Shown here: one piece after another, positions 1 to 4,898 of the stretch
How the letters are laid out: every line of letters starts with the position of its first letter
Position numbering within the stretch: the first letter of the stretch is position 1
Source of the DNA: Planctomycetaceae bacterium UBA2972
GTDB taxonomy: Bacteria; Planctomycetota; Planctomycetia; Pirellulales; Pirellulaceae
Reading direction: 5' to 3'
Length of the DNA: 5,743 nucleotides
NCBI GenBank assembly: GCA_002348315.1
Contig: DEAW01000106.1
Coordinates: 1 to 5,743, forward strand
Notes under the pieces: generated by a model
Databases searched by the model: none
What the model was told of the DNA's origin: nothing
What the model saw: the letters and a program-made list of their open reading frames with translations, nothing else
Translations under genes and position numbers: made by a program

Positions 1-522
1 AAAGATTCGCATCCACTCAAACGCGGAATCTGGCTCCTGGAAAGTGTCCTAAATGACCCGCCTCCGCCACCTCCACCCGCTGTGCCGGAAATTGATTTAG
101 CCGATCCGGAAATTGCTAAAATGACTCTAAAAGAACGTATTGAAGACCACCGCAACCATGCAGCTTGTCGCTCTTGCCACGCGAAGATTGACCCCTGGGG
201 AATTGCATTTGAAAACTATGACGCCCTGGGACGCTGGCGTAGCGAAATTGAAGGCAAGCCCGTGGATGCAAGTAGTCTCCTGTTTAATAATCAACCGCTT
301 AATGGTATGGAGGGTTTGAAGCGTTACTTACTGGAACATCGCCAAGACCAATTTATTCGAGCCATGGTCTATAAAATGACAACCTTTGCTTTAGGACGAC
401 CACTATCGTTTTCCGATCATTCAAGTATTGACGAAATTACAGCCGAACTCCGGAAACAACAGGACGGTCTGGCCGACATGGTAACCTTGATTGTTACTAG
501 TGACTTATTCCGCACCAAATAG
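1..522 (+). CDS. DUF1592/DUF1588/DUF1585-type cytochrome-like protein, C-terminal part (5' end outside window)
   Basis: The frame is open from base 1 to the TAG at 520-522, giving the last 173 residues. The GTG at 82 is inside the gene and is not its start, because family-typical sequence (HPLKRGIWLLE, residues 4-14) precedes it. Residues 1 to about 80 match the DUF1588 pattern: a proline run at residues 20-26, then CRSCH (residues 56-60, bases 166-180) followed by IDPWG, FENYDALG and WR. CxxCH is the covalent haem c motif, although haem binding is not proven for this family. Residues about 95-170 match DUF1585, with the typical ALGRPL and a closing SDLF. Full-length relatives are large planctomycete proteins, often with further cytochrome-like domains at the N terminus, and are expected to be exported. 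The gene for a DUF1552 protein follows after 53 nt, a recurrent pairing. The function is unknown; an extracytoplasmic redox or substrate-binding role is an inference. Family assignment is secure, biochemical role is not. Confidence 0.93.
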   Translation, partial: KDSHPLKRGIWLLESVLNDPPPPPPPAVPEIDLADPEIAKMTLKERIEDHRNHAACRSCHAKIDPWGIAFENYDALGRWRSEIEGKPVDASSLLFNNQPLNGMEGLKRYLLEHRQDQFIRAMVYKMTTFALGRPLSFSDHSSIDEITAELRKQQDGLADMVTLIVTSDLFRTK

Positions 523-575
523 AATAATAAAAATATCCCGCGTCTTAGAACGATAACCTTTTTTAAATAGATGCC

Positions 576-1979
576 ATGAAATTTAACTTAAATTCTCTGG
601 ACCGCCGCAGGTTCCTACGAGGCTCCGGGGTAGCCCTTGCGTTACCGATGTTTGAATCCTCGAGGACGATTGTTAACGCAGACCAGCAACAAAATCCCAA
701 ACGATTAGCTTGCTTTTATTTTCCTGACGGCGTCCCCATGCCATTGCCCGCGGATCCAGCCTACAAGGATTGGCTCTGGTTCCCTCATGGAAATGGTCGT
801 GAATTCGAATTTACCAAATGCTTTAAACCACTCGTTCCTTTAAAAGACGACTTCACCGTCCTTTCCGGTTATTCCCACCCACCAGGGCGTATTGTGCACG
901 GCCATAATAACGCGGACCAGTTTCTTACCGGAGCGGCTACGGGCGGGGGAGATATGGATTATAAGAACACCATCTCTCTGGACCAGCTTTATGCGAATCA
1001 GGTTGGAGACGAAACACGATTTACCTCACTGATTATGTCCACCGACGGCGGTACAGGAACAGCCAGAGGGGCACACACCATTTCCTACAATAAAAATGGT
1101 CGCGCTATTCCTGCAGAGCATCGTCCGAAACGTATCTTCGACATGCTATTTGTCAAAAATGATGGGGATGCAGCCCGACGACTTGCCCTGAGCCAAAGCG
1201 CCCTCGATGATCTACTTGCAGATGCAAAGTCCCTTCGTAAAACACTGTCCATTCAAGACCAAACGCGGTTTGACGAGTATCTCGAATCCGTTCGCGAAAC
1301 GGAAATTAAGGTCGAGAAGGCCAAAAAGTGGATCAACCTTCCATTGCCAACAGTCAATGTGGATCACCTGAATTTGGATATTACGCCCAACGATCCTCGC
1401 GAATATATCCAAACGATGTACGAATTGATCTATTTGGCATTCCGTACCGATTCGACTCGGGTTGCCACCTATCAAATTGGTCGCGAGAACGGAGTAGGGC
1501 AAAGTGACTATCTCGCCAGGGCCGTTGGTTTTAATCTGGCGCACGCCTTGTCACACGAAACCAAAAATCCCGGGGGATGGGAGCGTTTTGGAATCTATTG
1601 CGCTTTTCTCCACGAGGAATTAGGGCGATTCGCTCAGAAACTCAAAGATACGCCGGAACCTGCGGGCTCCGGTAATATGCTAGATAACACCTTGCTCTTC
1701 TTTGGATCCGCGTCCAGCGCATTTCATCTTTCCCGTAATTACCCCATCATTTTAATGGGTGGAAAGAATATGGGTTTTAAGCATGGACAGTACATAAACA
1801 ATGCCGGAGCTAATCCACAGGGTGGCCCATGGGACGGTGGGCAAGAGCCATGGCAAAAGGATATTCAAAAAGAAGATACACCTCTCGGGAATGTGTTCGT
1901 CACCATGTTGCAACAGCTCGGAGTCGATGTTAAATCCTTTGGTGGAAGCAATGGAAGCGTTGACGCACTCATTGCGTAA
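576..1979 (+). CDS. DUF1552 family exported protein (Tat leader)
   Basis: The protein has 467 residues, near the usual family length. The N terminus has a twin-arginine-type leader: RRRFLRG at residues 10-16, then a short hydrophobic stretch (GVALALP, 18-24), very typical of planctomycete DUF1552 proteins. The body carries the expected family landmarks: PKRLACFYFPDGV (about 41-53), a DDFTVLSG segment, HGHNNADQFLTG, a central R-T-DSTRV segment, and the histidine-rich AHALSH (residues 322-327). It ends with the LDNTLLFFGS (about 369-378) and NYPIILMGG segments. These resemble the C-terminal part of DUF1501/sulfatase-like folds, so a distant link to the alkaline phosphatase superfamily is possible but unproven. 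No catalytic residues can be assigned. The start at ATG 576 is chosen because it places the Tat motif at the proper distance; no clear Shine-Dalgarno site is seen, and the preceding 20 bases are T/A-rich. It lies 53 nt after the DUF1588/1585 gene and 40 nt before the next gene, suggesting co-transcription. Confidence 0.94.
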   Translation: MKFNLNSLDRRRFLRGSGVALALPMFESSRTIVNADQQQNPKRLACFYFPDGVPMPLPADPAYKDWLWFPHGNGREFEFTKCFKPLVPLKDDFTVLSGYSHPPGRIVHGHNNADQFLTGAATGGGDMDYKNTISLDQLYANQVGDETRFTSLIMSTDGGTGTARGAHTISYNKNGRAIPAEHRPKRIFDMLFVKNDGDAARRLALSQSALDDLLADAKSLRKTLSIQDQTRFDEYLESVRETEIKVEKAKKWINLPLPTVNVDHLNLDITPNDPREYIQTMYELIYLAFRTDSTRVATYQIGRENGVGQSDYLARAVGFNLAHALSHETKNPGGWERFGIYCAFLHEELGRFAQKLKDTPEPAGSGNMLDNTLLFFGSASSAFHLSRNYPIILMGGKNMGFKHGQYINNAGANPQGGPWDGGQEPWQKDIQKEDTPLGNVFVTMLQQLGVDVKSFGGSNGSVDALIA

Positions 1980-2004
1980 TCTCTTCACTCCTTCCGTTTA
2001 AGGC

Positions 2005-2010
2005 AAAGGG
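2005..2010 (+). promoter_or_regulatory. weak ribosome binding site supporting a GTG start
   Basis: AAAGGG lies nine bases before the GTG at 2020. It is a partial match to the anti-Shine-Dalgarno complement. It supports GTG 2020 as the start, which also gives an intact signal peptide. The match is short, so confidence is modest. Confidence 0.4.
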
Positions 2011-2019
2011 TAGCATAAA

Positions 2020-2469
2020 GTGAATAAATCAATCCTGACGATCCTGATGCTGGCCATCTTCTTCCCGCTTCAGGCACAGGAATTTAGGAACGTACCCATC
2101 CTCGGTGAATATCCTGTTGAGCAGACCCATGAAGACTCGGCTTTCATTCCTCGAATGCTATTAATCAGCAACAATAAGCAATTGAAGGATGTCTGGAAAA
2201 AGCTTAAGGGTGGAGACTTGCCGATCATCGATTTCAAGTCATCCATTGTGGTAGCGAGCGTCCGTGATGCCGCCGATCCAAATCAACGTCGCTTTCTGCC
2301 GAGAGTGCGAATGGGAGAACTCGAAATCAATATTCTCTCGACTCGTATAGGATTTCAGCCTTCGACACGTACCGTAACCACATTAATCGAAGTGTCACGC
2401 GAAGGTATCAGATCATTCAGGCAATATGACCCCAAAACCCGCAAATATCTAATTACAAAACTAAAATAA
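2020..2469 (+). CDS. small exported protein, PrcB_C-like (hypothetical)
   Basis: A 149-residue protein starting at GTG 2020. Residues 1-19 form a clear Sec signal peptide: one lysine, a hydrophobic core (ILTILMLAIFFPL) and a likely cleavage site after LQA (residue 19). The mature part has the pattern LLISNNKQLKDVWKKL (about residues 47-62), then LPIIDF (67-72) and IVVAS (76-80). This recalls the 'insert residue-W-x-x-L...P-x-v-D-F...vvV' layout of PrcB_C-like domains and of small secreted planctomycete proteins. The rest is predicted mostly beta strand (INILSTRI, VTTLIEVSREGI). There are no cysteines after the leader and no catalytic motif is recognisable. It sits 40 nt after the DUF1552 gene and 49 nt before an exported esterase gene, so it is probably part of the same operon. 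The gene call is solid; the domain resemblance is from memory of the pattern and is tentative. The function is unknown. Confidence 0.82.
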   Translation: MNKSILTILMLAIFFPLQAQEFRNVPILGEYPVEQTHEDSAFIPRMLLISNNKQLKDVWKKLKGGDLPIIDFKSSIVVASVRDAADPNQRRFLPRVRMGELEINILSTRIGFQPSTRTVTTLIEVSREGIRSFRQYDPKTRKYLITKLK

Positions 2470-2494
2470 CTGTCATCTATGATCTTCCTCCGCC

Positions 2495-2511
2495 CTATTC
2501 CCCAAGAATAG
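2495..2511 (+). other. small hairpin just before the esterase start codon
   Basis: CTATTC (2495-2500) and GAATAG (2506-2511) are perfect reverse complements around a five-base loop (CCCAA). The stem ends seven bases before the ATG at 2519, where a ribosome binding site would be expected, and no Shine-Dalgarno match is seen there. There is no T-tract, so it is not a terminator. It could influence initiation, but a six-pair stem may well be chance. Confidence 0.3.
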
Positions 2512-2518
2512 AATCCTT

Positions 2519-3292
2519 ATGCACTCTCGCAGAACATCCCCTCTCTTCGTAGCGGTTCTTATGACGGTTGTATGTGATGCTGATGCCCAGCAATGGCAAG
2601 ATTTGTACGTACCGGTCAAAGGAGCTGAAATTCCCTGTCGCGTTATGAAACCGGAAATGTCATCTAAGACATGCAAATACCCGGTAATCCTGTCCCTTCA
2701 TGGAGCAGGCGGACGCGGTGATAACAACAAGGCACAGCTTAAGGTTTGGAATCGTCAGTTGACAGCTCCAGAGATTCGCCGGCGTTTTCCATGCTATGTC
2801 GTAGCACCTCAGGTAACGGAACTTTGGAATAGAACGCATTACGACCAAATCAAAACCGTCATTGGCACTCTACCGCAAGCTGATCTAAATCGCATCTATA
2901 TTATGGGACATTCCATGGGAGGGCACGGAACTTTCATCTTTTTGCACTTCGAGTCCGATTATTTCGCCGCGGCGGTGCCGTCCGCAGGGACAGGGCTAAG
3001 ATCTACCGAACCGTTTATCAGTGTGGAAAAGATAAAGCATTACCCGATATGGGCATTTCACGGAGATCAGGATGGAGTCTGTCCTTTCTCAAAAATGCAA
3101 ACCGTGTTCGAACAGCAAAAACAGGTCCACGGTAATTTCAAACTGACGGTGTGGAAAGGTGATAACCATGGCGTCTCGGCAAAATTTATACCTGGAAGTG
3201 CTAATGGCAGGACTTTTTATGCTAATGAACAAAGTAGTCGGGAAACTGATTTATTGACCTGGCTATTCGCTCAATCCCGCAGTCAGGACTAG
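2519..3292 (+). CDS. exported alpha/beta hydrolase (COG4099 predicted peptidase / PHB-depolymerase-like esterase)
   Basis: A 257-residue serine hydrolase. Residues 1-23 look like a Sec signal peptide (MHSRRTSP, hydrophobic core FVAVLMTVV, then ADA before Q24). The mature part is essentially one alpha/beta hydrolase domain with no propeller. LSLHGAGGRGDNNKAQL (about residues 58-74) holds the oxyanion-hole HG motif. VVAPQ follows at 94-98. The nucleophile elbow is GHSMGG (130-135, Ser132). WAFHGDQDGVCP (178-189) supplies the likely acid Asp185, and DNHG (215-218) the likely base His217. The triad is therefore complete. The spacing and the 'RGDNN...VAPQ...WAFHG' landmarks match the COG4099/Esterase_phb group, which includes small esterases of plant-polymer degraders. 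The substrate cannot be told from the sequence: a carboxylic ester, such as an acyl group on a polysaccharide, is more likely than a peptide, but this is inference. It is the last gene of the compact four-gene run. Confidence 0.9.
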   Translation: MHSRRTSPLFVAVLMTVVCDADAQQWQDLYVPVKGAEIPCRVMKPEMSSKTCKYPVILSLHGAGGRGDNNKAQLKVWNRQLTAPEIRRRFPCYVVAPQVTELWNRTHYDQIKTVIGTLPQADLNRIYIMGHSMGGHGTFIFLHFESDYFAAAVPSAGTGLRSTEPFISVEKIKHYPIWAFHGDQDGVCPFSKMQTVFEQQKQVHGNFKLTVWKGDNHGVSAKFIPGSANGRTFYANEQSSRETDLLTWLFAQSRSQD

Positions 3293-3330
3293 CTTTATAC
3301 GCTGACGCTGCACAGGACACCGACCGATAG

Positions 3331-3359
3331 TTTCACTGCTTCTCATACAATACTATAAT
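3331..3359 (+). promoter_or_regulatory. candidate sigma70-type promoter for the Gfo/Idh/MocA gene
   Basis: A perfect TATAAT lies at 3354-3359. Seventeen bases upstream is TTTCAC (3331-3336), a poor -35 match with only the first two T residues agreeing. Transcription would start near 3366, leaving a leader of about 90 nt. The position, in the largest gap of the window and before a monocistronic-looking gene, makes it plausible. The weak -35 suggests activator dependence or a chance match. Confidence 0.45.
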
Positions 3360-3363
3360 GACA

Positions 3364-3384
3364 TACTCCCTGTTTTAGGTAGTA
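3364..3384 (+). other. imperfect hairpin at the start of the predicted leader
   Basis: TACT (3364-3367) pairs with AGTA (3381-3384) and CCT (3369-3371) with AGG (3377-3379), with one C-T mismatch between the two blocks and a GTTTT loop. It falls at the predicted transcription start downstream of TATAAT. It could stabilise the 5' end of the mRNA or be part of an operator-like dyad. No known riboswitch architecture is recognisable in the 3293-3455 gap. Confidence 0.25.
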
Positions 3385-3443
3385 CGACCGAAAACACCTC
3401 ATTTGGCGAGATAGCATCGTTAAATCTATTAACTCAGTAACAT

Positions 3444-3447
3444 AGGA
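3444..3447 (+). promoter_or_regulatory. ribosome binding site deciding ATG 3456 over TTG 3453
   Basis: AGGA ends eight bases before ATG 3456 but only five before the adjacent in-frame TTG at 3453. The spacing favours the ATG, so the protein starts MTTPSK and is 455 residues long. Confidence 0.5.
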
Positions 3448-3455
3448 CACACTTG

Positions 3456-4823
3456 ATGACTACACCTTCCAAAACCAATCGTCGCCGATTTGTCGGTGGC
3501 GTTGCTGCCGGCTCCGCTGCTTTAATGCTTGGGCAAAGTGAACGAGCTGCAGGATATACATCTGCCAATGACCGGCCAGTCTTTGCAACAATTGGTTTAC
3601 GTAATCAGGGTGTAACAATCACGAACAAGTCCACTAAGTTCGCTGATTTTGCCGCCCTTGCTGACGTTGATTCCAAGGTCCTGGGAACAAACGTCGAAAA
3701 ACTTGCCTCGCGACAGGGGAAAAAGCCGGATTCTTACGGTGACTATCGTCGAGTCCTGGATCGCAAAGACATTGATGCTGTCATGATTGCCACGCCTGAC
3801 CACTGGCACACTAAGATTGCTATCGAAGCGATGCTTGCCGGCAAGGATGTCTATTGCGAGAAACCTCTGACGCTCACGATAGCCGAAGGCAAGCTAATTG
3901 AGCAAGTCGTCAAGAAGACCGGCCGGACCTTTCAGGTTGGCACGATGCAACGAACTGAATCAGGTCAACGATTCCTGCAGGCAATCGCTCTGGTACGAGC
4001 CGGACGAATTGGCAAAGTCACTAAAGTGACCTGCGGAATTGGCGGATTCGGGCCGTCTCCGGTCATTCCAGAAGCACCGGTTCCACAGGAATTAGACTGG
4101 GACACCTGGCTCGGCCCCGCTCCTAAGGTTGCTTATCGCGCTCTTCCTGAAATCCGCAAAGGCTATGGTGGCGGGGTTCCGCTCTACAGCAATTGTCACT
4201 ACGCATTTCGCAACTGGCATGCCTATTCTGGTGGCAAACTAACTGACTGGGGCGCCCATCATGTCGACATTGCCTGCTGGGCAATCGGTGCCAGCGAAAC
4301 AGGCCCCAGCAAGGTTACTCCGCTAAATTACAAGTTCGACGTAGACTACAAGAAAGGTCACCCAACCGTTGACGACAAGTACGACATAGCTATTAATTAC
4401 AACATTAAAGCCGACATGCCTGGTGGTATCGAATTACTAATTACGAACGAAGGGGATAACGGCATCCTGTTTGAAGGGAGCAAGGGTCGCTTTTTTGTTA
4501 ATCGTGGAAAAATCGTAGGTAAGCCAGTGGAAGACCTTGGCAATAACCCGCTTCCAAGCGGAGCGATTGAGGAAGTCTATGGTGGTCCCGTTCCGGAAAA
4601 TCACACGGCAAACTTTATTGAAGCTATTAACGCCCGAAAACAACCCATTTCGGACGTTTGGACGCATAACCGCATGTTAGAAATTTGTCACCTCTCGAAT
4701 ATCGCCATGCGATTAGATCGCGCTCTCGATTGGGATCCTGTGAAACGCGAAGTCATTGGTGATGCCCAGGCAAATAAATTCCTCGCGCGGGAAAACCGCA
4801 AAGGTTACGAGATCAATATGTAA
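3456..4823 (+). CDS. Gfo/Idh/MocA family NAD(P)-dependent oxidoreductase with Tat leader
   Basis: A 455-residue protein from ATG 3456; an adjacent in-frame TTG at 3453 would add one residue. Residues 8-25 form a twin-arginine leader (NRRRFVGG followed by AAGSAALML), so export of the folded, cofactor-loaded enzyme is predicted. The N-terminal Rossmann domain begins about residue 41. Its dinucleotide loop reads GLRNQG (47-52), with Arg in place of the middle Gly of GxGxxG. An acidic ADVD (69-72) at the end of the second strand suggests NAD(H) preference. The family hallmark EKP is at 135-137, with Lys136 the usual catalytic lysine. WDTWLGPAP (about 215-223) and the GAHHVD segment (266-271), where His/Asp normally act in catalysis, follow in the C-terminal domain. 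The architecture matches the large planctomycete 'oxidoreductase, Tat signal' group. The substrate is probably a sugar, inositol or related polyol, but cannot be specified. It appears monocistronic, with a promoter candidate upstream and a strong terminator 27 nt after the stop. Confidence 0.94.
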   Translation: MTTPSKTNRRRFVGGVAAGSAALMLGQSERAAGYTSANDRPVFATIGLRNQGVTITNKSTKFADFAALADVDSKVLGTNVEKLASRQGKKPDSYGDYRRVLDRKDIDAVMIATPDHWHTKIAIEAMLAGKDVYCEKPLTLTIAEGKLIEQVVKKTGRTFQVGTMQRTESGQRFLQAIALVRAGRIGKVTKVTCGIGGFGPSPVIPEAPVPQELDWDTWLGPAPKVAYRALPEIRKGYGGGVPLYSNCHYAFRNWHAYSGGKLTDWGAHHVDIACWAIGASETGPSKVTPLNYKFDVDYKKGHPTVDDKYDIAINYNIKADMPGGIELLITNEGDNGILFEGSKGRFFVNRGKIVGKPVEDLGNNPLPSGAIEEVYGGPVPENHTANFIEAINARKQPISDVWTHNRMLEICHLSNIAMRLDRALDWDPVKREVIGDAQANKFLARENRKGYEINM

Positions 4824-4850
4824 TTCAAATCTTCTGCACTGAATTCAATA

Positions 4851-4882
4851 CTGCGTCCGGTTAACCGCGGACGCAGTTTTTT
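4851..4882 (+). terminator. strong intrinsic (Rho-independent) terminator
   Basis: CTGCGTCCG (4851-4859) and CGGACGCAG (4868-4876) are perfect reverse complements, a nine-pair GC-rich stem around an eight-base loop. Six T residues follow at 4877-4882. An extra A4850-T4877 pair is possible. It ends the oxidoreductase transcript, starting 27 nt after its stop codon. The reverse strand lacks an equally good T-tract, so it acts mainly in the + direction. Confidence 0.92.
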
Positions 4883-4898
4883 ATGAAATGCCCGCCAA

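Noticed and set aside
82..522. GTG at 82 as the start of a 146-residue protein
   Set aside because: The same frame is open to base 1 and encodes conserved DUF1588 sequence and the proline run before this codon, so the gene begins outside the window.
1212..1544. Minus-strand frame of 110 codons inside the DUF1552 gene
   Set aside because: It is fully overlapped by a gene with clear family landmarks. Its translation shows no recognisable domain or export signal.
1752..2001. Frames on both strands over the 3' end of the DUF1552 gene (1752-1988 minus, 1801-2001 plus)
   Set aside because: Both are shadows of the DUF1552 coding sequence, with no family resemblance and no supporting ribosome binding site.
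2473..2848. Minus-strand frames over the esterase gene (2473-2676, 2660-2848)
   Set aside because: They lie antisense to the signal peptide and oxyanion-hole region of a well-supported hydrolase. Their translations lack any recognisable motif.
3293..3455. Possible terminator or riboswitch between the esterase and oxidoreductase genes
   Set aside because: No GC-rich stem followed by a T-tract is present, and no known riboswitch core can be recognised. Only a short imperfect hairpin is seen.
3597..4667. Minus-strand frames inside the oxidoreductase gene (3597-3809, 4437-4667)
   Set aside because: They are antisense to conserved Gfo/Idh/MocA sequence and show no domain of their own.
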